Assembly: GCA_023398375.1 (NCBI GenBank)
Contig: JAEWSH010000037.1
Location: 124,001-188,000, forward strand
Origin: Bacillota bacterium
Lineage (GTDB): Bacteria > Bacillota > Clostridia > Lachnospirales > Lachnospiraceae
Direction: 5' to 3'
DNA length: 64,000 nucleotides
A model generated the notes under the pieces. That model saw nothing but the letters and a program-made list of their open reading frames with translations. It searched no databases and was not told the DNA's origin. Every line of letters begins with the position of its first letter. The first letter of the stretch is position 1. Both the position numbers and the translations under genes were made by a program. Positions 45,181 through 55,592 of the stretch are shown one piece after another.

Positions 45181-46608
45181 TTAAAATCTAAAATAAAGAA
45201 ATGGATTATTAGATGCATTCGATAAATAGTAAATAGAAAGCCAGAATAATATAAATAATCCAAATACAGCTAATACACTTGATCTGTGTCTTCGATACCA
45301 TCTCCCCAATAAATGGGTACTGCATAATCCACCAATTACAAAAAATATTCCATACTGCATAGCATATTTTATATAGTCATCCGGATTCACACATGCTCCT
45401 TCGTACAATCCCCAAAAAGGAAACATTCTCGATAAATAGACTCGCAGCTGGGATATGCTTGTAATTGCAAAAATCACCCATGTAATCGGAATTAAAAAAA
45501 GCATGTATAAACCTGCAAAAAAAGGAAACCGTTCCAGCCACTTTTGCAGACCTGCTTTTTCAATCGTCATAATAAGAAAAATAATAATACCCCAAATAAT
45601 AAAATTCCAATTTGCGCCATGCCAAAAACCCGTCAAAGACCACACTATGAACATATTCCGGATGGTTTTTAAAACTCCTGCCCGGTTGCCACCAAGCGGT
45701 ATATATACGTACTCCTTAAACCATTGTCCCAATGTCATATGCCATCTTTGCCAAAATTCTGTCAAAGATTTGGATGTATATGGATAATTAAAATTCTTTG
45801 GCAACGTAAAACCTAACATCTTGCCAAGTCCTATTGCCATTAGCGAATATCCCTGAAAGTCAAAATAAATCTGAAGGGTATACGCAAATGCTCCCATCCA
45901 CGCCAACGGTGTAGAAATACTTTCAAACCCAATTGTTTGAATTTCCCTCCACAAGCCTCCGATTCTATTGGCAATCAGAACCTTTGCTGCTAAGCCGATG
46001 ACAAACAAATGTAGACCATATTCCAGCTTTCTCATAGAATGGGTTCTATTTTTCAATTGATCCCTTATCGATATGTATGTCACGATCGGTCCTGCTATCA
46101 ATTGCGGAAACATACAAAGATATGCACCTAACCGTATAAGCGATTCTTCCGCTTCTGTTTTACCTGTATATACATCTATAATATAAGACGTAATCTGAAA
46201 CGTATAGAAACTGATTCCCAATGGCAATATTATGTTTACTTCCGGCAGCAAAGCTAATCCATTTCCGGTCCGTATACCCAGAAAATGTATCCATTGATTT
46301 ATATTCTCAATAAAAAAACCAGTATATTTAAAAGCAACCAGCATCCCCACATTATATAAAAGTGCCAGTATGAGCCATACTCTTTTTCCTTTTTCCCGAC
46401 TCCCACAATTATCTATTCTTTTACCAATCACAAAATTAATCAGAACAGAAAGAAGAATCAGTATCACATACACCGGTTCTCCTAACGCATAGAAGCATAT
46501 ACTTCCCATCAATAATATCGCATTTTTGTACTGATTTGGCGTTATATAATAAAAGATCAAAAAAATAGGCAAAAATCGGAAGATAAATTCCAAACTGCTA
46601 AAAACCAT
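45181..46608 (-). CDS. MBOAT O-acyltransferase (AlgI-like)
   Basis: A 475-residue membrane protein with about 11 helices. It has the AlgI/DltB-type markers GISFYTFQITSYIIDVY, LTEFWQRWHMTLGQWFKEYV, and the catalytic His in LTGFWHGANWNFIIWG. It moves acetyl groups across the membrane to the SGNH partner encoded downstream. The acceptor polymer is unknown. Confidence 0.88.
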   Translation of the reverse strand: MVFSSLEFIFRFLPIFLIFYYITPNQYKNAILLMGSICFYALGEPVYVILILLSVLINFVIGKRIDNCGSREKGKRVWLILALLYNVGMLVAFKYTGFFIENINQWIHFLGIRTGNGLALLPEVNIILPLGISFYTFQITSYIIDVYTGKTEAEESLIRLGAYLCMFPQLIAGPIVTYISIRDQLKNRTHSMRKLEYGLHLFVIGLAAKVLIANRIGGLWREIQTIGFESISTPLAWMGAFAYTLQIYFDFQGYSLMAIGLGKMLGFTLPKNFNYPYTSKSLTEFWQRWHMTLGQWFKEYVYIPLGGNRAGVLKTIRNMFIVWSLTGFWHGANWNFIIWGIIIFLIMTIEKAGLQKWLERFPFFAGLYMLFLIPITWVIFAITSISQLRVYLSRMFPFWGLYEGACVNPDDYIKYAMQYGIFFVIGGLCSTHLLGRWYRRHRSSVLAVFGLFILFWLSIYYLSNASNNPFLYFRF

Positions 46609-46768
46609 ATTCTTCCACCCTGCTCATTTCAAAATCAAAAAAGTCTATCAATGATAATAAGCATACTCTTTTTCGACATCTTTTTCAACAGCTTTTCCCT
46701 CTTTCCAAATATTTCTTTGGAACAATATATTGCAAAGAATCAACCTTTATGAATAGGGTTTTCTATTT

Positions 46769-49726
46769 TTAAAATAAAGCTTCCAGTATGTCATCCATCT
46801 TACTTATCCTGCGATTTGGTTTTGCAAGATAAAAGCCTTGTACATAATCTGCACCCAGCTTAATCACCTGATGTAATTCCTGTCTCAGTTCGATTCCTTC
46901 GGCAATCACTTTTATATGATTTTCGTGGCAATATTCTATCATGCTCTTCACCAATTTCTGCTGTGCGGGCAGCATATGAATATCACGCACAATACTTTTA
47001 TCGATCTTTACATAATTAAGCTCTCTGGTCATCAACACATCATGATTACTATAGCCGGTTCCATAATCATCCAATGCAATTTCAACTCCAAATTGTCTGC
47101 ACCAGTTATATTTCTTTTTCTCACACTCCGTATCTGCCTTAGTGATTTCAGTTACTTCCATAACGACATTCGCTAATTTATTTCCGTAATTTTCTTCTAA
47201 ATATGCAAATTCATCCGGATTTAAGCACTGGTTGGGAATGGAGTTAATAAATAACTTATATTTCATACAGTCATTTGTTTCCTGTAAAAATTCTTTTATT
47301 GCATGCAGCCAGGTCATGGATTCGATCTGACCTAATTTAAACTGTGACTCTGCAAGTCTGATCAATTCATCCGGTCCTCTTAATAACACGGATTCCGTTC
47401 TTAACAAAGCCTCATATGCAAATACCTTCTTGTTCCTCACATCGACAATAGGCTGAAATAAATAATAGATGCTCCCATTTTTTAAAATGCGGTTCAGTTC
47501 CCCTACTCCCTGCACCAAGATATAATCACGTACGTATGTATCACGACTGAATGGTTTAATTGCACCTTTCTCTCTATTTTTGACTTCATACATCGCAAAG
47601 TCCGCATACCGCATCAGATCTTCATAATTAGCACCATCTATCGGATATGCTGCCATCCCGGCTGATGCACTGACGGAAAGCTCCGTTTCATCAGGCAATA
47701 CCATTTTTTCAGCTAAAAATGCCTTGTGGACATCTCTCAATATCTCATATGCTTTTGCTATGTTCTCATCATAAATGAACATCATAAACTCATCGCCGGA
47801 CATTCTTGACATAATAATATTATTTCCGTCTATTCTTTTAAATACAGATGCTAATAAATTGATATAGCGGTCTCCGATATCATGTCCGTAGGTATCATTC
47901 ATGTATTTTAAATTATCAAGGTCCCAAACTGACATTGCTCCTGTAGTTTCAGGATGTTCTTCTATAATTTTTTTTACTTCCCGTGTAAAAGCTCTTCTGT
48001 TATACAGATCTGTCAGGACATCAAAGTCTCTATCATGCTTGATCTTCTGCTTTTCCATGATATCATTTGTAACATCCATTATCACACACAAGTATTGTTC
48101 TTTCGCTCCAACCTTTCTGATACTGACCCATTTTCTCTTATTATCCGCAGTGTTAAAATAATAAATTCCATTCTCATCTGTCTCAGGCATCAGAATTAAT
48201 TCCACTTTTTTGATTACACGTTTCATTTCCTGTAAATTAACATAATTGTCTTTCCACGTATTATACATTGTATCTAGTTCAAAAATCTTTAGGATTTTTT
48301 CTGTACAAAAGCATCTTGGAGTATTTTCATTATATTCAAATACACCTAGCTGTAAATCTGTCATTTCAATAATATTGGCCACTTTATAAGCATTATCCAA
48401 CAGTTCTTTGCTTGTTCTCTCTATTTCGGATGCTAATTCATCATACTCACGAATATATGTTTTGGGTAGTGATACATGGCTCCTTGAAATTTTATCAATT
48501 CCATGCATTAACTCATATACCGGTTTTGTTGTATACACGGAAATTGCAATGGCAACCAGAATTCCAATCAACAAAGCCGTCAGCATTGAAACAGACGTTC
48601 TGAATACAAAGCTGTTCGACGCCTGTTCCAAAATATCTTTATGCACGATACCAGCTAATATCCATTGATTCCCCTCAAACGGAGTATTATGATTATAGAT
48701 CTGAAGTGGCTGACAGCTAGCTATATGATTTTCTTTCATATTCTCAAAAACAACTTTATATAAATCATCCTCTCTATTTTCAAAAAAAATCATACTTCCA
48801 ACTGGAATCTGTACCTGATACTGTGTTCCGGATGTGATTACTGAACGATACTGAGTTCTGGATGAGATTACTTCCTGATTCAGTATTCCATTCACTGACT
48901 TACACAAAAGATATCCAGCATTTTCATCAACTGTAATATCCCGGCTTCCCAGCAGACTCCGCATAAATTCAACTGCTATATCAATTCCCATTACTCCATA
49001 TACATCCTGATTCTTATCTATCAGCGGTACCGTATATGTTATTACCTCTATATCATTTGTCCGTAATCGGAATGCAGAAGACCAATATCCAAGATCTTTT
49101 GCCTCCATTCTATTTTTATACTGTCTTCCTGCAACATAAGGTCTATAATAAAAATCACTTTTCTCATCGATATGAATTCTAGCGGACCAAAGTGAATCCA
49201 ATGTATATCCATTCTGTAGTAAAAATTCCCCCGGACCTGCCTCTACCATGATATCACTATTATCACTGGAATATGAGGAAGGACTCATATCTCTTAAATA
49301 TAGTGCATCTTTTTCCTGACTGGTTTCTTCACTATTCAAAATAATAAAGCTTCCTGTGGCTTTGCTTGACCGCAGCAATTGCACGACTAGCGGAGACATC
49401 TGCTCCAGTAAAATAGTTCTATTATTTGGATTCTGCATTATATTTTGAATCGTATCTGATCTGCTTGTGCAAAAAGTATCTGTTACTTCATTTACCTCAG
49501 CAAGTACCTCTTCCATATCGGACCATTCAGCCATCTGTATCTCCAAAGCTGCATTTTTTGTTGCGACCGTATTTATTAAGCTTTGTCTTTTACTATCCGT
49601 CAACTGACCTGTTGTATTTGATACAATAATTACACCAGCTATAATACAAATCTGCAAAATGGCAGTTGCAATCATCGTTTTCATGATTTGCGTTCTTAGT
49701 GTAATCACACTTTTTTTCTTATACAC
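46769..49726 (-). CDS. GGDEF-EAL protein with Cache-type sensor
   Basis: A 985-residue membrane protein. An N-terminal helix and a large extracellular region (about 45-370, Cache-like) are followed by a second helix (378-398), a PAS-like region (445-560), a GGDEF domain whose signature is RMSGDEFMMF (SGDEF rather than GGDEF), and an EAL domain with AYEALLR, ALDDYGTGYSN and VIAEGIE. The EAL residues look intact, so c-di-GMP hydrolysis is likely; the cyclase may still work. It is encoded 13 bp after a solute-binding lipoprotein gene, perhaps its ligand partner. Confidence 0.88.
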   Translation of the reverse strand: MYKKKSVITLRTQIMKTMIATAILQICIIAGVIIVSNTTGQLTDSKRQSLINTVATKNAALEIQMAEWSDMEEVLAEVNEVTDTFCTSRSDTIQNIMQNPNNRTILLEQMSPLVVQLLRSSKATGSFIILNSEETSQEKDALYLRDMSPSSYSSDNSDIMVEAGPGEFLLQNGYTLDSLWSARIHIDEKSDFYYRPYVAGRQYKNRMEAKDLGYWSSAFRLRTNDIEVITYTVPLIDKNQDVYGVMGIDIAVEFMRSLLGSRDITVDENAGYLLCKSVNGILNQEVISSRTQYRSVITSGTQYQVQIPVGSMIFFENREDDLYKVVFENMKENHIASCQPLQIYNHNTPFEGNQWILAGIVHKDILEQASNSFVFRTSVSMLTALLIGILVAIAISVYTTKPVYELMHGIDKISRSHVSLPKTYIREYDELASEIERTSKELLDNAYKVANIIEMTDLQLGVFEYNENTPRCFCTEKILKIFELDTMYNTWKDNYVNLQEMKRVIKKVELILMPETDENGIYYFNTADNKRKWVSIRKVGAKEQYLCVIMDVTNDIMEKQKIKHDRDFDVLTDLYNRRAFTREVKKIIEEHPETTGAMSVWDLDNLKYMNDTYGHDIGDRYINLLASVFKRIDGNNIIMSRMSGDEFMMFIYDENIAKAYEILRDVHKAFLAEKMVLPDETELSVSASAGMAAYPIDGANYEDLMRYADFAMYEVKNREKGAIKPFSRDTYVRDYILVQGVGELNRILKNGSIYYLFQPIVDVRNKKVFAYEALLRTESVLLRGPDELIRLAESQFKLGQIESMTWLHAIKEFLQETNDCMKYKLFINSIPNQCLNPDEFAYLEENYGNKLANVVMEVTEITKADTECEKKKYNWCRQFGVEIALDDYGTGYSNHDVLMTRELNYVKIDKSIVRDIHMLPAQQKLVKSMIEYCHENHIKVIAEGIELRQELHQVIKLGADYVQGFYLAKPNRRISKMDDILEALF

Positions 49727-49739
49727 AACTATTTCTCCT

Positions 49740-51185
49740 CTAGTTAGTTACGATTGCAGCTAAGGACTGGTCTAGTGATTCGTACCATTCTTCGAAATGT
49801 TCCTCTGATACATATTCCTGTAGTACTTCTTCTCTGATTTTACCGTTTGCCACTCCGACCCTTATATTTTCGTAATCTTTTTCTGCCTGCTCCAACATTG
49901 ATGTATCTAGAATAGCGCGGACATCATAACTTTTTAGAAAACCCGGCATTGTGTATAAGCTGCTTCCTTCTATTTCTTTTATTGCATTCAATAACACAGC
50001 TCTGTCGAGACTTGCATATTCTGACTCCTGTTTATTTATATATGTAGAAATTGCTTCTTCCGAATTTGCTTCTTTTTTCACTGGTAAATATCCTGTCTGT
50101 ATTGCAAACTCCGTATTTCGCTCAGATTCTGTCAGCCATTGTAAAAAGATAACACTTGCGTATTCCTTGCTTTGTGTACTCTTAACCACTGCCATGCTTG
50201 CTCCCTGCTGGATTACATACGGACTGCACCCTTCAAAATCAGGAACAGGAAGCACCTCGCACGTGATCGGATATGGTTGATTATCTTTATAAGAGACTTC
50301 TGACGGAAAATAAACATAACCGGTCGTCGATGAGACCGTTGCAATTAATTTGCCCAATTTAATATCATCGGTCCTATAAGCACCCGTATGAGAGTAATAT
50401 CCTTTCACATAAGGGATATAATAGTTATCCCACAATCTTTTCATGGTTGTCTTGTCTAATTCAATCTTCATTTCCCCTTTTTTCTCTACTATGATCTCAT
50501 GGCCAAGTTGTCTGCTGCCTACCAACATATAATTTGCAAAGGCATCGCGGCCAAAAAAACTTTTTCCTCCACTCCATTCGTAATACTCCTCTGCCACTTT
50601 TGCAACACCTTCCCAAGTAGAAAGTTCTTCTATTTTTGCTCCTGTCTCATCAGAAAAAATATCCCAGTCTGTTTTGTTCAACAACATAATTTCGGTACTT
50701 TTAGCAACCGGAAATAATTTCCATTCACGGTCATTTCCTAATATTCCCTCTTCAATATAAGAATCCATATACTGCGATCTTATCTCTTTACTGATATAAG
50801 TATCGAGATTTACAAGAACTTTTTTTTGGTCAAGCCGTACTGCTGTATCAGCATAACATTGTGTGATATTGGGCAATTTTTCTGCACCGACCCGCTTATT
50901 AAGAGAGTCCTCCAATGCTTGTGCCAGGTCTCCTACACTGCTCTTACTCTTTACCGTAACAATAATTCCCCGTTCTAAACCTACTGAAGCATTGAATTCA
51001 TTTACCAATTCTTCAAATTTCACAGCCTGGGCTCCATTATAATAATGCCATACCTCAATTTCTTGTGGATTCTTAGGAGACACACCATAATCTTGATCTA
51101 CTTTACCGCAACCGATTAATAGAGTCAAAATACAAATAGTTAACAAAAATATACTTATTTTTTTAATCATATATATTTTCTCCAA
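49740..51185 (-). CDS. Solute-binding lipoprotein of GGDEF-EAL pair
   Basis: A 481-residue family-1 solute-binding protein. Lipobox LTLLIGCG, followed by IEVWHYYNGAQAVKFEELVN and, later, AIQTGYLPVKKEA. There are no permease genes beside it. With the Cache/GGDEF-EAL gene 13 bp downstream it may act as a ligand receptor that hands its signal to the c-di-GMP enzyme. That role is inferred from gene order only. Confidence 0.8.
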   Translation of the reverse strand: MEKIYMIKKISIFLLTICILTLLIGCGKVDQDYGVSPKNPQEIEVWHYYNGAQAVKFEELVNEFNASVGLERGIIVTVKSKSSVGDLAQALEDSLNKRVGAEKLPNITQCYADTAVRLDQKKVLVNLDTYISKEIRSQYMDSYIEEGILGNDREWKLFPVAKSTEIMLLNKTDWDIFSDETGAKIEELSTWEGVAKVAEEYYEWSGGKSFFGRDAFANYMLVGSRQLGHEIIVEKKGEMKIELDKTTMKRLWDNYYIPYVKGYYSHTGAYRTDDIKLGKLIATVSSTTGYVYFPSEVSYKDNQPYPITCEVLPVPDFEGCSPYVIQQGASMAVVKSTQSKEYASVIFLQWLTESERNTEFAIQTGYLPVKKEANSEEAISTYINKQESEYASLDRAVLLNAIKEIEGSSLYTMPGFLKSYDVRAILDTSMLEQAEKDYENIRVGVANGKIREEVLQEYVSEEHFEEWYESLDQSLAAIVTN

Positions 51186-51285
51186 TTAATTATCTGTTTA
51201 TATATTTATTCAGGGAGTTTCGTCAGTCAGAATATAGCTTATTATACTCTATGATTATAGTCTTAGACAACACAAAGTTAAAAGA

Positions 51286-51310
51286 AAAAGCCGCTATGTC
51301 AGCGGCTTTT
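51286..51310 (-). terminator. Terminator after the sugar permease
   Basis: A 10-bp stem AAAAGCCGCT / AGCGGCTTTT with a five-base loop; the minus strand continues CTTTTAAC. It lies 90 bp past the mmsB stop. Confidence 0.75.
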
Positions 51311-51343
51311 CCTTGATTAGATATATAATCCTCTGTATTCAAA

Positions 51344-51385
51344 TGAATGCTTTGTATTCTATGAATGCTTTGTATTCTATGAATA
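51344..51385. repeat. Short tandem repeat after mmsB
   Basis: GAATGCTTTGTATTCTAT occurs twice in tandem (18-bp unit), with a partial third copy GAATACC. It is a simple slippage-type repeat with no evident function. Confidence 0.5.
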
Positions 51386-51398
51386 CCTCGGGACAGGA

Positions 51399-52592
51399 TT
51401 ATTGCTTTCCGTCTTTCTTTGATACTACATCAAAGATTACAGCTGCAAGTAATACAAGACCTTTTACTACTTTCTGATAGTTGGCATCAACTCCCATAAT
51501 ATTCATACCTAAATTGATAACACCCATCAGAATCGCACCGATGATAACACCTGGAACTGTACCTATTCCACCATATGCTGACGCACCACCAATGAAACAG
51601 GAACCAATTGCATCCATTTCATAGTTCGTACCCGCTGTCGGGTTAGCTGAGTTCAAACGGGCTATCGTTATCATACCTGCAACTGCTGCTAAGAATGACA
51701 TATTTAAATATGCAATAAAGTAAACTTTATTGGTATTGATTCCTGATAATTTTGTTGCTTTTTCGTTACCTCCTACTGCATAGAAATAACGTCCTGTTGT
51801 TGTTTTTGAAGTAATATATGCATAAATCAATATAACTACAACAACCCAGATCAATACAGTTGGGATACCTTTATTCTGTGCTAAGCGGAACATAAATGCA
51901 AGTACTGCGATACAGATAACAACTGTTCTTGCTACTGTACTGATCATCGGTTCAACTTCATACCCTTTTTTGATTCTGGACATACGATTTTTTGCCTGAA
52001 TGAGAATATATACGATACTTGCAATAATGCCTGCTGCCATACAGGTGGCATTAAATGTATCACTTCCTCCTAATATATCAGGCACATAGGTATTGAACAG
52101 ATTCAAATACGAATCCGGCATAGGTGCAAGTGTCAGTCCCTGTAAAATAACATTAGACAAACCTCTGAAGATCAACATACCTGCCAGTGTTACGATAAAG
52201 GGTGGAATCCGTACATAGGCAATCCAGAACCCCTGCCATGCACCGATCAGAATACCGACCAGAATCATGACCAGCATCGCTAAAAAAATGTTCATTTTGT
52301 GAGTAACCATAAGGGTACCGCCAATAGCACCTACAAAACATACTACCGAACCTACCGATAAGTCGATGTTACCACCTGTTAAGATACAGAGCAACATACC
52401 TGTTGCCAGTACAAATACATATGCATTCTGTGCAATCAGGTTGTTTACATTGGCAGGTAATAACATTTTACCCCCGGTCTTCCACGTAAATAACGCCGTC
52501 ACAAGAATCAAAACAAATATCATCGTATATTTTTTAAAAATTACTTTTGCTTTATCCATTGCCAAACCTCCTTGAAGTGATTTTTTATTCAC
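51399..52592 (-). CDS. mmsB: Multiple-sugar ABC permease (MmsB/GguB)
   Basis: A 397-residue carbohydrate-uptake-2 permease with about ten helices. It has the family markers LCILTGGNIDLSVGS and GGNEKATKLSGINTNKV. It overlaps the ATPase gene by eight bases. It completes the MmsAB-ChvE-type importer for several monosaccharides. Confidence 0.9.
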   Translation of the reverse strand: MNKKSLQGGLAMDKAKVIFKKYTMIFVLILVTALFTWKTGGKMLLPANVNNLIAQNAYVFVLATGMLLCILTGGNIDLSVGSVVCFVGAIGGTLMVTHKMNIFLAMLVMILVGILIGAWQGFWIAYVRIPPFIVTLAGMLIFRGLSNVILQGLTLAPMPDSYLNLFNTYVPDILGGSDTFNATCMAAGIIASIVYILIQAKNRMSRIKKGYEVEPMISTVARTVVICIAVLAFMFRLAQNKGIPTVLIWVVVVILIYAYITSKTTTGRYFYAVGGNEKATKLSGINTNKVYFIAYLNMSFLAAVAGMITIARLNSANPTAGTNYEMDAIGSCFIGGASAYGGIGTVPGVIIGAILMGVINLGMNIMGVDANYQKVVKGLVLLAAVIFDVVSKKDGKQ

Positions 52593-54123
52593 CTTTACTT
52601 GATTTTAAAATATGGGACATAATCAGTTCCTGAGTTGCTTCTTCCCGTCCTAACTCTCCAACCATTTTTCCTTCATTCATTACATAGATACGGTCACACA
52701 TACCTAATACTTCCGGTAATTCAGAAGAAATCATAATCACTGATTTTCCTTCTTCTACCAATTTGTTGATGATGCAGTAGATTTCATATTTTGCACCAAC
52801 ATCGATACCTCGTGTCGGTTCATCAAGAATTAAAATATCCGGGTCAGCAAACATCCATTTTGCTAATAGAACCTTTTGCTGGTTACCTCCACTCAGATTG
52901 CCAACTTTTTGCTCTACAGTTGGACACTTTGTCTTTAATTTTTCCTTATATTCAACTGCTACATTATATTCTATGTCTTTATCGATTACGCCTCTCGTAC
53001 TAATAGAATCCAGATTTGCAAGAGTTGTATTTACTTTGATCGGATTCGATAAGATGAGACCGTTTCCTTTTCTATCTTCAGTAACATATGCCAGTTTTTT
53101 ATCAATTGCATTTCTTACATTATGCAATTCCACTTTTTCACCGTTGATTTTAAGCTCTCCTGAAATGTTGGTCCCATAGCTCTTGCCGAATACGCTCATA
53201 GCAAGTTCTGTTCTGCCTGCACCCATAAGTCCTGCAATACCTACTACCTCACCCTTACGCACATTTATAGATACAGTATCAACTACTTTACGTTCTGTAT
53301 ACAATGGATGATATACAGTCCAATCCTTTACTTCCAATTTAATTTCCCCGATTTTCGTGTTTTCTCTCTTTGGGAAACGATCTGTCAGTTCACGCCCTAC
53401 CATCCCTTTGATAATACGGTCTTCTGAAATACTGTCTTTTTGTTTATCCAATGTTTCAATCGTAGAACCATCACGGATGACAGTGATCTTATCTGCTACA
53501 TACGAAATCTCATTTAATTTATGAGAAATAATTATCGAAGTCATGCCTTCTTTTTTGAACTTAAGAAGCAGGTCTAATAACGCCCTGGAATCTGCTTCAT
53601 TTAAAGATGCTGTGGGTTCATCCAAAATAAGAAGTTTGGCATTTTTAGCAAGTGATTTTGCAATCTCAACTAACTGCTGCTTACCAACGCCAATATCTTT
53701 TATTAATGTACGGGAAGATTCCTTTAATCCGACCGTCCTTAAATATTCATCTGCCTTACCATATGTTTCGTTCCAGTCAATAGCAGCTTTTTTGCCACGC
53801 TCATTGCCCAGGAACATATTCTCACCAATTGTGAGATACGGTATCAGAGCCAATTCCTGATGAATAATAACAATACCCTTTTCTTCACTATCTTTGATTT
53901 TGGAGAATTTACATATTTCTCCATCATAAACAATATCCCCTTCATAGGAACCGAACGGATAAATTCCGCTCAAAACGTTCATAAGTGTGGATTTTCCTGC
54001 ACCATTTTCTCCTACAAGGGCATGTATTTCCCCTTCTTCAACTTGCAAGTTAACGTCATCCAATGCCTTAACGCCGGGGAAAGTTTTGGTTATATTTTTC
54101 ATTTCTAATAATATCTTAGCCAA
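52585..54123 (-). CDS. mmsA: Multiple-sugar ABC ATPase (MmsA/GguA)
   Basis: A 512-residue duplicated ATPase. Domain 1: GENGAGKSTL, ILDEPTASL. Domain 2: degenerate P-loop GLMGAGRTEL, LSGGNQQKVLLAKW, ILDEPTRGIDVGAK. This matches the CUT2 sugar ATPases. It lies downstream of the binding-protein gene, with a hairpin between the two. Confidence 0.92.
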   Translation of the reverse strand: MAKILLEMKNITKTFPGVKALDDVNLQVEEGEIHALVGENGAGKSTLMNVLSGIYPFGSYEGDIVYDGEICKFSKIKDSEEKGIVIIHQELALIPYLTIGENMFLGNERGKKAAIDWNETYGKADEYLRTVGLKESSRTLIKDIGVGKQQLVEIAKSLAKNAKLLILDEPTASLNEADSRALLDLLLKFKKEGMTSIIISHKLNEISYVADKITVIRDGSTIETLDKQKDSISEDRIIKGMVGRELTDRFPKRENTKIGEIKLEVKDWTVYHPLYTERKVVDTVSINVRKGEVVGIAGLMGAGRTELAMSVFGKSYGTNISGELKINGEKVELHNVRNAIDKKLAYVTEDRKGNGLILSNPIKVNTTLANLDSISTRGVIDKDIEYNVAVEYKEKLKTKCPTVEQKVGNLSGGNQQKVLLAKWMFADPDILILDEPTRGIDVGAKYEIYCIINKLVEEGKSVIMISSELPEVLGMCDRIYVMNEGKMVGELGREEATQELIMSHILKSSKGE

Positions 54124-54157
54124 TTATTGTCCCTCCCGATATCTAATCAATTTAGTA

Positions 54158-54185
54158 ATAGGCGGGCTTTTCGACACCCGCCTAT
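54158..54185 (-). terminator. Attenuating hairpin between chvE and mmsA
   Basis: ATAGGCGGG and CCCGCCTAT form a 9-bp stem in the 84-bp gap. Such hairpins let the binding protein be made in excess over the transporter. Confidence 0.65.
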
Positions 54186-54207
54186 CCTTTACTTACTTGT
54201 TACATAC

Positions 54208-55362
54208 TTATTTTAAATCTTCTTCTTTATAGTATCCTGAATCGATCAATAATTCTTTGTAGTTAGAAGCATCTGCGAATACTGGCTCACAAAGGTAAGA
54301 AGGAATCACTCCTGTTCCATTGTCATATGTTTCTTTATCATTAACTTCTGCTTCTGTTCCAGACATAAGAGCATTAACCATTTCAACAGTTTTTGTTGCC
54401 AATGTACGTGTATCTTTGAAGATTGACATAGATTGTTTTCCAGCAATCATGTTCTTAACGGATGGGATATCACAATCCTGACCAGTGATGATTGGGAACT
54501 CTTTCCATCCTGCTGCATCAATCGCATTTGTAACACCTTGTGCTGTTGAGTCATTTGAGCAGAGTACTGCATCTAATTTTGTTCCATCATTGTAATTAGA
54601 AGAAATAATTGCATCCATTCTGTTCTGTGCTTTTTCTGTTGACCATTCCGCTGTAGCAACGTCTGCGAAATCAACGGAACCTGATTTAACAACGATTTTT
54701 CCCTCATCAATGTATGGCTGAAGAACATCCATAGCTCCGCTATAGAAGAATCTTGCATTGTTATCACCTGGATCTCCAGTAAAGATTTCCATGTTAAAAG
54801 GTCCTGCTGCATTTTTAAGGTCTAATTTTTCTTCAATATATTCACCTTGTTTTGTTCCTACCATGTAGTTATCGAATGTTGCATAGTAAGAAACCGCATC
54901 TGAATTCATAATCAAACGGTCATATGCAATAACAGGAATGCCTGCTTCCTTTGCCTGCTGAAGAGGTGTTCCAAGTGAATCACCGTCAATAGATGCGATA
55001 ACCAGTACCTTACATCCATTACTGATCATTGTTTCAATTTGAGATACCTGGGTTGCTACATCGTTTGATGCATATTGTAATTCAACATCATATCCGGCTG
55101 CTTCTAATTCTGACTTCATGTTAGCACCATCCTGATTCCAACGCTGAAGATCTTTTGTAGGCATTGCAACACCAACTAATCCGCCTGCACCGGCTGCTGC
55201 TTCTGTTCCGGCTTCTGTAGCCTCTGCTGTGTCTGCAGCTTGTGTTGTTTCTGTTTTTGCTGCATCTGTTGCTTCTGTCTTTTCTGCACTGCTGCCGCAT
55301 CCAACTAACATAGTTGCAACCATTGCGACACTTAGTAATGTACTAATGACTTTCTTTTTCAT
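54208..55362 (-). CDS. chvE: ChvE-like multiple-sugar-binding lipoprotein
   Basis: A 384-residue CUT2 sugar-binding protein with lipobox VATMLVGC and an Ala/Thr/Glu spacer. Sugar-binding regions AMPTKDLQRWNQDGANM, IPVIAYDRLI, YYATFDNYMVG and DAVLCSNDSTAQG. It is the first gene of the chvE-mmsA-mmsB operon. Confidence 0.9.
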   Translation of the reverse strand: MKKKVISTLLSVAMVATMLVGCGSSAEKTEATDAAKTETTQAADTAEATEAGTEAAAGAGGLVGVAMPTKDLQRWNQDGANMKSELEAAGYDVELQYASNDVATQVSQIETMISNGCKVLVIASIDGDSLGTPLQQAKEAGIPVIAYDRLIMNSDAVSYYATFDNYMVGTKQGEYIEEKLDLKNAAGPFNMEIFTGDPGDNNARFFYSGAMDVLQPYIDEGKIVVKSGSVDFADVATAEWSTEKAQNRMDAIISSNYNDGTKLDAVLCSNDSTAQGVTNAIDAAGWKEFPIITGQDCDIPSVKNMIAGKQSMSIFKDTRTLATKTVEMVNALMSGTEAEVNDKETYDNGTGVIPSYLCEPVFADASNYKELLIDSGYYKEEDLK

Positions 55363-55592
55363 GTAACATATCCTCCCTTGATTTTGGTTGTTTTTTATTA
55401 CATCCCAACTATAACATGAACTTTATAGCAATTAGTTGTTTACCTTCTTGAAATTTTAGACTGTACCGCTTATTGTACTTTGTGCTAACTAGCACAAAAT
55501 TGTGATACTAGTTAGCAATTTTATCCTATTTTAGAAGTCCCTGCTTATAGGTTGATGAAGATTAAATATTGTAAACTCATTTAATTACATCG

